NCBI RefSeq assembly: GCF_947179165.1
Contig: NC_077242.1
Location: 47,137,097-47,201,096 of the forward strand
Length of the DNA stretch: 64,000 nt
Reading direction: 5' to 3'
Origin: Solanum dulcamara
Lineage: Eukaryota > Streptophyta > Magnoliopsida > Solanales > Solanaceae
Shown: positions 37,776 through 48,464 of the stretch, piece after piece
Layout: the number at the start of each line of letters is the position of its first letter
Position numbering within the stretch: position 1 is the first letter of the stretch
Translations under genes and position numbers: made by a program
Notes under the pieces: model-generated
Told to the model about the DNA's origin: nothing
Database searches by the model: none
Seen by the model: the letters and a program-made list of their open reading frames with translations, nothing else

Positions 37776-37964
37776 AGTTTATCCTCAGAGTGTGTACAGA
37801 CCGTGTCTAGGAGACTCTTATTTATCAGTGTGTTGTGCACCACATCTATAAACAAGAAGCTACAGGATATTTAGGATGTCATCTTTCCTTTTTATCTTAG
37901 ATCATGCAATGGAGCTATATTATTAGGATGATTGTTTTTCTAAGAGACGATTATGTTTATAGCT

Positions 37965-38163
37965 ATGCCTTTGAAGAAAGAGACAGCTGCCCAGAAGGGA
38001 AAATCGATAGCGGGAGAAACTAGCCAGGCTAGGAGAGTCACTAGAGCTCGTGCCCAGATTATGCCTATGGTTGTACTCCATTCTGCGAGTTTGGCTACAA
38101 CGCAAATTCTAGAGGAACCTAGGACAGCGACAGCTCCGAGTCAAGGGGCGGATCTACCGCCAA
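37965..38163 (+). pseudogene. RE7 gag N-terminus, truncated copy 2
   Basis: Same start (MPLKKETAAQ) and same truncation as copy 1, 1,001 bases downstream. The reading frame is open up to the junction, so this duplication is recent compared with the decay of the rest of RE7. Confidence 0.85.
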
Positions 38164-38764
38164 TTACTGTAGTCCATGTTTCAATTATGATCCTTTTACT
38201 GTATTACACGCTTTACATATTCGGTACATATTCCTTACTAACCACTTTTCTTTAGGGGGCTGCATTCTATGCCCGCAAGTGCAGAAACTCATTTTCGTGA
38301 GCCGCCATCTTAAGACTTCTCTTTTGCTATCTTAGAGAGTTCCGTTGTTCCGGAGCCTAGATTTGGTATAGATTTTTTCTAATCTAAATATATAAATATG
38401 TTGACTAAGGGTACGATGGGGCCCTGTCCCGTCATATTATACTGTTGAAACTCTTAGAGGTCTGTGGAAATGTGTGTGGGTCATATTCAAACACAATCAA
38501 TTAGGTATTTAATATCAGTATGAAAAAATACTATTTTTTTTGTAGTAGCCTCAGCGGCTTGTGGATATTATCATGATTGTGGTAGAAGCTTTGTGGGCTT
38601 GCATTTATATGAATATTTATGTGACGGTCCCAAGACCATGGTTTGGTAGTTATAAGATCCATATTGAGTTTGATGAGAAATGAACATATAGTTAAAAAAA
38701 ATATGTATACGGGTGTCCATGTCGGGCACTAGTCAGGTCCTACAGAGTTGGGTCGTGATAAAAC

Positions 38765-38776
38765 TGGTATCAGAGC
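38765..38776 (+). other. RE7 primer-binding site, copy 3
   Basis: Perfect TGGTATCAGAGC, 1,001 bases after copy 2. This copy precedes the gag that continues into the rest of the element. Confidence 0.92.
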
Positions 38777-38965
38777 AGTTTATCCTCAGAGTGTGTACAG
38801 ACCGTGTCTAGTAGACTCTTATTTATCAGTGTGTTGTGCACCACATCTATAAACAAGAAGCTACAGGATATTTAGGATGTCATCTTTCCTTTTTATCTTA
38901 GATCATGCAATGGAGCTATATTATTAGGATGATTGTTTTTCTAAGAGACAATTATGTTTATAGCT

Positions 38966-40345
38966 ATGCCTTTAAAGAAAGAGACAGCTGCCCAGAAGGG
39001 AAAATTGATAGCGGGAGAAACTAGCCAGGCTAGGAGAGTCACTAGAGCTCGTGCCCAGATTATGCCTATGGTTGTACTCCATTCTGCGAGTTTGGCTACA
39101 ACGCAAATTCTAGAGGAACCTAGGACAGCGACAGCTCCGAGTCAAGGGGCGGATCTACCGCCAATTACTGAGGACCCAACACCTGAACCTCCAGCTCCTC
39201 AACCAGAGGCAGAGTATAGAGCTATAAGAGATATCATTTAGTTAGTTACCTGATTAGCGGCAGGATAGGCTCGCAGGCATGGACGAGGGGTTGACTAGGC
39301 GAATAGACATGACACTTTGAGAGCATATGACTTCCTGAGTTGTAACCCTCTAGAATTTTTTAGGTCAAAGCCTGAAGATGACCTGCAGGAGTTTGTTAGA
39401 CAGATGTAGCATACGCTGAGACTAATCAAGGCTTCTGAGACTAAGTCTATTGACTTGGCTTTGTATTGACTGCGAGATATAGCTGTCAACTGGTATGAGT
39501 CATGGGAGTTGTCTAGGGGAACAGATGCTCCTCCAGCAGTGTGGGGTGAGTTTGTGGAGGCTTTTCTTGGCCATTTACTACCTTTGAAGATGAGACGAGC
39601 TAGAGTCAATAGATTTTTACGTCTGAGGAAGAATGGTAGGAGCGTTTGGGATTATAGTCTTGAGTTTAATTCATTGGCCAAATATGCGCCTGTTATTATA
39701 GTTAATATGACTGATAGAATGCATCGGTATGTGATGGGGTTGGATCGTTATTTGGTTCATAGTTGTATGGTTATGGCCTTCCAGCCAAAGATATATATTG
39801 CTCGATTGTAGGTGTATACCCAGGGGATGGAAGATCAACACAAAGGGCGTTAGCCCGATAGAGACTATGATAGAGGCCATCTAAGAGAGCTAGGTCAGCT
39901 GGCTATCCGGGTGAATTTCAAGGCAGGCAACCTCAACAAACAGCATAATAGATATTTCTCTCAGCCAGCACGGTGTGCACCCCCACAGTTCGCTTGTAGG
40001 ATATTTGACAGTACCGGGTATTCAGGAGCTGGTCAGAGCTCCAAGGCTTCAGCTTTACAGATGCCTAGGTCTCTAAGTCAGTCGAGGCCACCTTTGCCTC
40101 GGTGTTCTTGGTTTGGTAAATACCATTTTAGAGAGTGTCATCTTGCTACTGGTGCTTGTTTTAGTTTAGCCGTCAAGGCCATATTATGAGGGAATGTTTC
40201 TATGGAGGAAATCTAGGTAGTGTGGCTCATCCTACTAGATCAGTTGCTGGTTCATCTTCTTTTGTGGTTGTGTGCCCTGTAGGGCAGGGTTTCTAGGCAC
40301 CGACAGGCCGTGGTAGAGGTCATGGTAGAGCTTCTAGTTCCAGTG
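38966..40345 (+). pseudogene. RE7 gag (full-length layout, broken)
   Basis: Starts MPLKKETAAQ at 38,966, with an acidic/proline stretch (PTPEPPAPQPEAE) near 39,180. The capsid core (YDFLSCNPLEFFRSKPEDDL near 39,330; WYESWELSRGTDAPPAVWGE at 39,490-39,550) and the retrotrans_gag-like block (39,509-39,811, MRRARVNRFLRLR) follow. The nucleocapsid at 40,080-40,190 is degenerate: a CSWF..H..EC set lacks the second Cys. Stops are at 39,239 and 39,809, among others. It differs from the RE1/RE6/RE9 gag type but is still Gypsy gag. Gag would package element RNA into virus-like particles in the cytoplasm. Confidence 0.85.
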
Positions 40346-40760
40346 GTCCTTCAAATTGCATATATGCTTTGGCTACTAGAAAGGAAAATGAGGTGTCACC
40401 TAATGTGGTTACAGGTATGCTATCGATTTTCTCTTCAGATATATCTGTATTGATAGACCCAGGCTCCACTTTATCGTATATTTCCATACTTATTGCTAGT
40501 AGAATTAAGATAAAACCTGAATCGATAGAACCATTTGAGGTAGCTACACTAGTAGTAGATTCTGTTATAGCAAGACAAGTATATAGAGATTGTATGGTGA
40601 ACATATATAGTCGTTGTACTAAGGCAGATCTGGTAGAGCTAGATATGACTGAGTTTGATGTTATTATAGGTATGAATTAGAAAGCTTCTTGTTACGCTAA
40701 CATTGACTTTCAAGACTAGATAGTCCGATTTTAATTCCCATGAGAGCTAATTATAGAGTG
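40346..40760 (+). pseudogene. RE7 protease (broken)
   Basis: The aspartic protease domain is well preserved at 40,369-40,680. The active-site segment is VLIDPGSTLSYIS, with D-P-G-S as in related plant elements. The second half reads VELDMTEFDVIIGMN and then meets a stop at 40,678, where related copies continue with a Trp codon (TGG). About 100 residues are open, so decay is modest. It lies between gag and RT in the usual order. Confidence 0.86.
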
Positions 40761-41714
40761 GATGAGAAGTACAACATCGCTGAGGGGCAAGTTTATTTGA
40801 TACCTCAAGGCAAGGAAGATGGTCCGAAAGGTCTATATTTATCATCTGGTACGGGTACACGACCTAAAGGCAGAGGCGCCGACCATTCAGTCAGTGCTGG
40901 TGGTTAGCGAGTTTCCCGATGTATTCCTAGATGAACTCCAAGGCCTTCTGCCTGAGAGGGAGATAGAGTTCGCTATAGATGTATTACTAGACACTCAGCC
41001 AATATTTATTCCTCCTTATAGAATGGCACCTATAAAACTGTAGGAGATGAAGGAGCAATTGAAAGATCTATTAGAAAAAGGCTTTATTAGGTCCAGTACA
41101 TCACCTTGGGGAGCACCAGTATTATTTGTAAACAAAAAGGATGGGTCACTGCGGATGTATATTGATTATAGGCAGCTGAAAAAAGTGACCATAAAGAACA
41201 GGTATCCTCTCCCCAGGATCGATGATCTATTTGACCAGTTGTTGGGTGCTAAGTGTTTTTGGAAGATAGACCTGTAGTCAGGTTATCACCAAGTACAGGT
41301 GAAAGAGGCAGACATTCCAAAGAATGCATTTAGGACCCGATATAGGCATTACGAGTTCAGAGTGATGTCCTTCAAGTTGACCAATGCTCCATTATTATTT
41401 ATGTATTTGATGAACAGAGTGTTCAAGCCATTTCTTGACCTATTCTTGATTGTATTCATTGATGATATTCTTGTCTATTCATGATCAGAAGAAGAGCATG
41501 CAAATCACTTAAGAACGGTACTTAGGGTTCTTCAGCACCAGAAATTATATGCCTAGTTTTCTAAATATGAATTCTGGTTGACTTCAGTAGTATTCTTGGG
41601 GCATATTATTGGTGTTGATGGCATACAGGTAGATACACAGAAGATTTAGGCAGTTAAGACTTGGCCGAGACTTATGACACCTACTGAAGTACGTAGTTTT
41701 CTGGGGCTAGCAGA
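40761..41714 (+). pseudogene. RE7 reverse transcriptase, 3'-truncated
   Basis: RT fingers and palm read almost in one frame. The linker and N-terminus lie at 40,819-41,043 (VSEFPDVFLDELQGLLPERE). Next come [20 protein letters not shown] (41,047 onward), [21 protein letters not shown] near 41,160, and the catalytic FIDDILVYS near 41,460 with both Asp present. The thumb (VVFLGHIIGVDGIQV near 41,590) follows. Stops at 41,041, 41,275, 41,482, 41,554 and 41,648 mostly sit where related copies have Gln, Glu or other sense codons. The frame ends at SFLGLA near 41,710, where the sequence changes to unrelated DNA. Confidence 0.87.
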
Positions 41715-42293
41715 AAGAAAAACTAGATAGTTGAATGACATACTTCTTTAAAATATTCAAAAATGACGTAGAATAGAGTTAAAAGCTTTTAAATGACCAA
41801 AATAACCATAGGACACGTGCAGGAGGTTGCTGGAATTTTTTGCAGCAAACTTTTCATGGAATCCTTCACGTCCTGTGAAAGTCTTCATGGTCCGTAGTGG
41901 CGATCGTAAATATGCGACCGCCTAACAAGGCTTCACTAAAAAGGGCATTATTTTTACTCCAAATTCCAACTGTAGAAACTTGGTAGAGTTGGAAAAAGGA
42001 TTCAAAGACCTTTAATTCGATAGGGCGTGGGTCACCTAATTCTTAATATTATAGGAGATATGATCATTTGAAGTAGACCTAAGGAAAATCTTATGTCGAA
42101 ATTCAATCAGTAAGGTAGCTTTCAACTTTCTTTGTGCTAGATGATTCTTGTGACCTTAATTCATCTCCGAATCTACTTCCACACTAAAAAATTGACATTC
42201 AAACCTACACATAATTAAGGATCACCCGGTACGACCCTATACGTATATGAAGTATGGTTTGGGTTTTAGCTTAAAAATTTCCAGGGTGTTATA
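41715..42293 (-). repeat. Short minus-strand LTR fragment (about 0.56 kb)
   Basis: On the minus strand it starts at 42,293 with TATAACACCCTGGAAATTTT, very like the TGTAACACCC start common in plant LTRs with G changed to A. It contains CTATGGTTATTTTGGTC-like LTR text and GC-rich words near 41,900. TAGATAG occurs on both sides (41,724-41,730 and 42,292-42,298), which could be a TSD, but the fit at the left edge is off by a base. It may be a solo remnant or a broken LTR start. Confidence 0.5.
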
Positions 42294-42379
42294 GATAGGT
42301 AGAATGTTAACTTCAAATCATTCATCTATCATGATTTTGTTAATCTACTTCGCTAGCACATGACTTACCATATACAAAA

Positions 42380-42442
42380 GATTATTTTTTAGTCTTTCAC
42401 CAAATAGAAGAGATTATTTTTTAGTCTTTCACCAAATAGAAG
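42380..42442. repeat. 32-bp direct tandem duplication
   Basis: AGATTATTTTTTAGTCTTTC...CACCAAATAGAAG occurs twice in a row, at about 42,382 and 42,414, apparently without mismatches. It lies in non-coding sequence between the LTR fragment and the RE8 gag remnant. Confidence 0.85.
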
Positions 42443-42479
42443 ATCATCATCTATAAATGTGTTTTTTGTATCACATACA

Positions 42480-44215
42480 TGCAGTGTTTTGAAAAAAGGG
42501 TTCAACAAGTTTTTTAGAAGGTGAAGAAAACACCATTGATGAGATTTGACTTGTTTCTTCTTCTTTGTCAGTAGAAGTCACCATTGGTGAGATTTCATTC
42601 ATTGTTTCTTCTTTGTCAGCATTAAAGCATGACGCCTTGATGTTTTCTTGAGTAGTCTTTGTACATAATCAACTTGATAAGAATTTCCCTATAGTCGTAT
42701 GGCAGCGAGGTTTTGATGATGCACTTCTACCTTTGCTATTTTAAATACTTGATTGATTTCTGCTTCTTTAGTCTCCTAACCATCTTCCTTCTGATAGGTT
42801 GCTCGGATGATTCTCTTCGTAAACCTGTCTTGTTGCATCTCCACCTAGTCACAAGAATCCAACCTTCTTCAATGTATCCATCAACTTAGGATTTTTCTTG
42901 ATCCAACGTCTCTTCTTCATTCTCTTCAAAATACATATTTAGACTGGATCAAATAAGCCAAATGTGATAAAGATATTGTTACAACTTGTCTTTCCATTAG
43001 TCAATTGCATAACTCTATTCTGGAAGACAAAATACTTCTTAAGAGGTGGACCTCAAACCTATGATACTTGCAATAGCTTAGGTCGTTAGTTTTTCCAGCT
43101 TAATCAAGGTTCTTCATCTCTGGAAACTCAATGAGCTTTAGTTTAAGAAATTCATCAAAAATTTCAGGAATGTTAGAATCCAGGAAGGGGTATTCCCTTT
43201 CCTGCATCTCCCATAATGTCAATTTTTTTGTTTGGACGCTCTTGAAAAGTTGTCTTCACACTTTGCTTCATTTTTTCCTTTGTAGTAAACTTCATAGGAG
43301 AAACATTGACTTTAATGGACTCTTTTTTTACATTCCTGGGCAAAAACATTCTTCATCTCTTGGGTTCCATCTTGTCCTTTCCTTTGTGATAATCATGGAC
43401 AAGTATTACATATTTTTTAGAAGAAGACATGCTCAACTCCATGTTGTAAGTGCGAGTAGCTAGATATTGAAAGGATGTTGGATAAACTCCTTGTATGATG
43501 TACAGAAGACCCTAATGTGTTACGTGAATACACATTTCTAATGCAGAAGCTCACTAAGTCTATCTTTATAATTTAGGCTCGTCTTTCTACATTCATTTAT
43601 GAAGTTAATAACTGGTTCATCATTGCAATTTAGGCTCGTGTTTTTCCATCTCTTAGGAACTAAATAACTAGTTTATCATTTATATGATGAGTACTCGTGA
43701 ATTCTACCATGCTCACTATACGCCTTTAACTTTGGAAGTGATTAATAAACTCATGCCCTAGTTACTCCCAGCTATATATAAAATTAGGCTCGAGATTTGT
43801 GTACTAATTAAAGGCATTTCCTTTTAGAGAGTAGATGAAATGATTGATAATATAATCTCTATAGGTCTCAACATTATTAGATGTATCCACAAAGTGTGCA
43901 ATTTGTTGCTTCAGATTTTCTTTGCCTTCTAATTGTAAAAATTTGGGAGGCTAATAACTGGTAGGCATCTTGAAGCCATCAATCATTGCATTGTACGACT
44001 TAGCATACACAAGGGAAGACTTGGTGCTGACTTCCTTTGATGAAATCCTTCAAATATTCGAGTGGCATCATTCCTTAATAAGAAATTGACATCTCTATAA
44101 TAGGCGGTGCTTGCTTCAACATATTTTCAATCTCTCGAACTTTAATTCCCTTTCCACATACATGGATGGATTCTCCATCTAAATGGCCATTGATGATCTC
44201 TCAATTATGTCTCAT
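42480..44215 (-). pseudogene. RE8 gag of a different Gypsy lineage (heavily decayed)
   Basis: Read on the minus strand from 44,050 down. A segment with AKSYNAMIDGFKMP and KENLKQQIAHFVDTSNNVE lies around 43,830-44,030. A capsid part (about 43,560-43,760) needs frame changes. Then YNMELSMSSSKKYVI near 43,430 and REMQEREYPFLDSNIPEIFD around 43,150-43,210. Finally a Cys/His stretch SYCKYHRFEVH near 43,060, where related proteins have a C-x2-H type unit. This arrangement is known from a plant Ty3/Gypsy gag group distinct from the chromoviral gags elsewhere in this window; I recognise it from memory only. The protease should follow to the left, but 42,480-43,000 is unreadable. Many stops. Confidence 0.68.
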
Positions 44216-44596
44216 ATTTCATAGCATAGGAAGTTGCTGGAAAAAAAAGAATACCTAACTTATGAGGTCGGGGTCGAACCACATGGGCAAATGGGACTCT
44301 TCTTCGATTTGAAAACTCAAAAAGTTAGAAACTATAGTTATCAACAAAACATATATATATATACGTACGATTTATAACTATCAAGTACTAAAAACTAAAA
44401 ATTATTACAACTTTGTTTACGAATATTGGAAAGGATTAGGGGTGTGTGCATAATGATTGGATTTAAACTCAAATAGGCTTAAATTAATCTCAACAAAAGA
44501 GATTGGTACATGGATAGCATTTAGTCTAGGTTATGTTTGATATTATCTTGAACTAGCAAACATATGTCCCTAAGTTTCTTTCAAACACTAAGACTT
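44216..44596. other. RE8 leader/LTR-like remnant, no gene seen
   Basis: This has GGTCGGGGTCGAACC at 44,266 and an AT-rich stretch around 44,350. Its complement, GGTTCGACCCCGACC, resembles sequence often found at the ends of plant Gypsy elements. Nothing codes here. The boundary with the RE9 LTR lies near 44,597. Confidence 0.4.
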
Positions 44597-44986
44597 TTCA
44601 CGTATACTCTACTTGTGGCTAGAGTTTTGAGATACTATCCCTTTTTGTGGTGAGTCCCATGATTCAAGGATAAGATATTTACTATTTCTAGTTCCCTTAT
44701 GAATTCTACTTTTTATTTTGGGTGAGCTAGGAGCTTGTCTTATGCCCTCAACTAGACTAGTAGAGGCATGTTAGATGTTCATGGATTCTATGTTGTCATG
44801 TTCTTATGGAATTATTTTCTTCTTTATTGAGACATTAAGTTGAGACCTTACTTCTACATCTATGTTTTAGTCTTATTTCTTATTTACCTTATGTATGCTC
44901 ATGTATGGTATGCTAAGAGGCTTGGTTGGAGTCCTTTGAGATTCTAATCATCGTGTCACACCTAGGGCAAGGCTTAAGTTGTGATA
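44597..44986 (+). repeat. RE9 5' LTR, last 0.39 kb only
   Basis: It aligns with 54,371-54,762, the end of the RE9 3' LTR, including GGCTAGAGTTTTGAGATACT and GAGCTAGGAGCTTGTCTTAT. It ends GTGATA at 44,986. The first ~1.9 kb of the LTR is absent, so RE9 is truncated on the left. Confidence 0.85.
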
Positions 44987-44990
44987 AATT

Positions 44991-45003
44991 TGGTATTTAA
45001 GGC
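44991..45003 (+). other. RE9 primer-binding site (mutated)
   Basis: TGGTATTTAAGGC lies four bases after the LTR end. It matches the initiator Met-tRNA complement over its first six bases, with several changes after that. Its place is right; it is probably no longer functional. Confidence 0.7.
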
Positions 45004-45206
45004 ACAAGGTTTAAGGTGTCCTAGATAGTCTAACATGCTATGTTAAGTAGAGTCTTATTAATTGGTTTATAGAGCTCTATATTTATTAATAGAAGGCTCT
45101 GAGGTATTTAGGAAACTTTACTTCTTTCATCATTCTTCTGTCGTGCGATAGAGTTTGAACACTAAGGCTTTTGCTTCTAACGCTTTATCTTTGTGATTAT
45201 AGAATC

Positions 45207-46062
45207 ATGCCTCTAAGAAGAATTCCCGCAATAAGGAATGTCAATAAGGAGGAGAATCAAGCTCCAAATGACCCCTTGAATAAGAAAGTCTCTCATGCGA
45301 ATTTTCGAGACGCTTTCCAAGTTCTTACTCAAGCTAATAGAGAGGTGGTACCTTCTGTGAATCTAAATGGAGGCACGATGGCTAGCCGAATTTGTGACTT
45401 CACTAGAATGACCTTGTCGAATTTCATGGCTCTAAGGTGGATGGGGATCCATAAGAATTTATTAAGGTTATCAGTAAGATCATTCACATCATGGGCAGTG
45501 GTCCGATGTAAAAGGAGAAATTAGCAGCATATCAACTCAAGGAAGCTAAACAAATTTGGTATGATCAATAGAAGGGTGAAAGAGGTAGTTATGATAGTCC
45601 CATTGATTAGGTAGAATTCAAGAGTGATTTACTTGAAAACATCATTCCTTTGGAGTGAAGGAAGCTACGGTGAAATGGTTCATTAACTTGCGACAAGGTA
45701 ACTTGAGTATCAAGGATTATGCCCTCAAGTTCACTAAGGTGTCAAAATATGCTCTTTTAATGGTTGTCGATCCTAGAGGTCGTATGAGAAAGTTTGTTTT
45801 AGGTGTGTCTGACATGGTGGTTAAAGAATGTATAACCACCATGATAATCAAGTAGATCGGCATATCTAGACTCGTGATACATGCGGGAAAATAGAAGAAA
45901 AAAAGTTAACAGAGAGTTCTAGAAGGTAGTCCAATAGAGCTCAAATCGATGGTGGTGGATTTTTATATGGTAAGCTAGGAAATGGTGGTGTATTCAGTTT
46001 CGCAAAAGGTAATTTGGAAAGAATTCTTCAAACACTTCAGCTCTGAATTTGAACAAAGATAG
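45207..46062 (+). pseudogene. RE9 gag, part 1 (interrupted by solo LTR RE10)
   Basis: Starts MPLRRIPAIRNVNKEENQ at 45,207; an upstream in-frame ATG at 45,171 looks unlikely because MP-basic starts are typical of this gag group. The N-terminal block contains VSHANFRDAFQVLTQANRE. The core then shifts frame (near 45,410). A conserved block at 45,655-45,855 reads WFINLRQGNLSIKDYALKF and FVLGVSDMVVKE, as in RE1 and RE6. The sequence is cut at 46,062 by RE10 and resumes at 49,217. Stops and frameshifts exclude function. Confidence 0.85.
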
Positions 46063-48464
46063 TGTCACGACCCAACCCCGTAGACAGCGACTGGGGTCTG
46101 ACTTGGACCCTCTTATGCGTATCTATCAGCTACCCTTAAGTTGCACCGTGTGTGATGTGATGCTATATACAAACCCCAATGGGTCAAAACATTTTTTCAG
46201 GAACCTGTAACCTCATTCATATATATCATAATAGGAAAGGGCACGCGAGCCAACGAGGCTGCCATACCACGAAAATATTTTCAATATGCCATACGAGCAC
46301 AATTGAAACAAACTTACAAATAACCCACATAGTGAACTCGATATCATAATCGTTTTATCATAATCATGCTTCGTTATATCATCATATATCATTTTATCAT
46401 GTCATCGTATACGGCATTATATCATCATATACGATATTATCTCGTATGTCATCACAGTATATCCGGTCCACTCTAGGACTCGGGATCACAAATATATCCC
46501 TATATTTTCATATGCAAGCCTACATAAAGTATCTGGCTCTTTAGTAAGGGACTCGGTGAAAAGGTAGTGTACGTTTATAGCGTACCAACATCATACAATA
46601 AAATACACCGAGGAACGTTCGGCCCGATCCGTAATTTTAAAATAATACCAAAGAACATACAGCTCAATCCACATTTTCCATTACATCGTCATATATATAT
46701 CCGGCCCGGGACGCGGTGACGAGCATCATCACATACGGCATCATCGTATGCTTCACTTCATCATATACAACATTTCATCCTCATATACTTCATACATATA
46801 TATATAGCTGGCCTGGAACTCGGTGAACGAATAGTAAAACTAGGCACGACCGCTTTCCCGGCCCTCTTATGGGACTCGGAGGAAGATGGGTTACAGGGTG
46901 TTCTAGTAGAGTAGTGAGAAACTATATGCAACTAAGTCATCATTTGAGACTCAATGAAACAGTCAAGTGAATCGTCACCTCAAGATCAGAGTAGTAATCG
47001 TCTTAAGTATCTTCTAAACATCATTACGGAGCATATCAACTGGAGTTTCAGGAATCGTAGACGTGTATCGAGACAAGGTTAACCAGCTTATGGAAGTAGA
47101 AACATTTGTCGTCGCAGAGATATTAGGAATAGGAGCTGACACATTCAAGTATTATTCAGCAAATAGGGGACTCGAGGGTAGTAGCTCTACTATTTTAAGA
47201 ATTCTAATACCAAGTAGTAAATAAAAGTCACAAGTTATACTTGGAGCGTATAACTGGAACTACCTCCACCTCATATCATATGATATTACATTTATACTTA
47301 AGACCTTCCAAAAGGAAGACAGAAAGGCTCTACATATACTACTATTCATGATCTAGCAGCCTTAAAAGGCAATAACTCAACTATTAAAGGCGTCTTAACA
47401 TCACAAAGTGAATAAAGTTTATAAATTACACCTGGAGTTTCACGAGTAGAATTATCCCCACATTTCATATACAAACCATCCATAACTTATACCTAAGACA
47501 TGCCAAAAGAAAAGAAGAATAGCTCTACATACCTGTTATGGGTTAGTCTTTGTCCCAGTCGCCTTGTCGTCCCGTGAACCTAGGCAACATGAAATCAATA
47601 TGAAAATCAACCTCTTTAGACCTTTCAGGTTCTTACATTACTTAAGAGTATTCGTAAACCCCATTCTCGTCGCTCGCCATCTCAACTAGTTCCTTAACTA
47701 GTTAAGGCGATAACGAAAATCGGACAACACCTCCCCTATAATGTGCCCTATTCGAATTACCAATCAATTCAGTAATATCTACAACCAACCAACAATATAA
47801 CCAGTGAACGACTCACTCGAAATTACGATATCCAAAATAGGGTTTCTACTTTCTATTTTGCGAAATCTTTAATCGTACGAAGCGTGGAATCGTGTGGATG
47901 CAACCAAAAACTTCCAAACCTATTTTAGAAAATATTTATACTCTGAAAAACACACCACCCAACCAGCAGCAGCCTCCAAACACACCACGCCTCACTTCGA
48001 CTACAAGTTAACTACAGCGACTTCAATTTAGATTGTATCTTTCGCTGAGCATCCCCGCGATTTTTCCATACTTAAATCAGTATAAAAGTTACATAATACA
48101 CTCCATAAAAACCCCATAAAGTCCAAATTTAAAGGAGAAACCTTACCTTACCCGAAATTGGCCAAAACACACCAAAATTGCATCTCGGAAACTTCTTGAT
48201 GTGCTGAATTGGGACGGACTGTTTGTTCCCTTTTTCCTATGCCCCAAATTGAAATTTTATGTTATATAAAACCATTTTATACCCTTTTTACACCTTAAAT
48301 AATTAATTCACGGAAAAAAATTGGGCCTTACCTTTGCAACCCCTCAAATCCGCAGCTCTCTCCCTAGGTTCTCTAGATTTTTCTTTCAACTTTCTCCTAT
48401 TTATTCCAAGTGAAAAGCTGAAAATATGGTTCCGTAGGCATCGTAAGATACATATATACATATC

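Larger units (their letters stand above)
36162..39170 (+). repeat. 1,001-bp tandem triplication (LTR end, PBS, gag start)
   Basis: Unit starts are at 36,162, 37,163 and 38,164, and the third unit ends at the matching point 39,165. Each unit holds the last ~600 bases of the LTR, the PBS, the leader and about 200 bases of gag. At the two internal junctions the gag sequence ending CCAATTACTG is joined to the LTR sequence starting TTACTGTAGTCC, sharing TTACTG. The three copies are nearly identical, with only scattered single-base differences (for example near 36,288, 36,460 and 37,640). Confidence 0.95.
33220..41714 (+). mobile_element. RE7: chromovirus-like element with triplicated 5' end, truncated in RT
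   Basis: RE7 is inserted into the RE6 protease-RT linker. It has a ~3.5-kb LTR (33,220-36,758), PBS, leader, gag, protease and most of RT. It stops at about 41,714 within the RT thumb (FLGLA), with no RNase H, integrase or 3' LTR. Its LTR and leader share the R/U5-like half and leader with RE3, so the two are relatives. The left flank is GCGAG (33,215-33,219); the matching TSD copy was not found because the right end is lost. Confidence 0.82.

Noticed and set aside
41724..42298. TAGATAG on both sides of the short LTR fragment as a clean TSD
   Set aside because: The left terminus is not TG at the expected base and no full LTR is present; chance or partial homology is as likely.
44262..44284. 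T-arm-like GGTCGGGGTCGAACC suggesting a tRNA gene
   Set aside because: No acceptor, D or anticodon arms can be formed around it. It looks like an LTR/leader motif of plant Gypsy elements.
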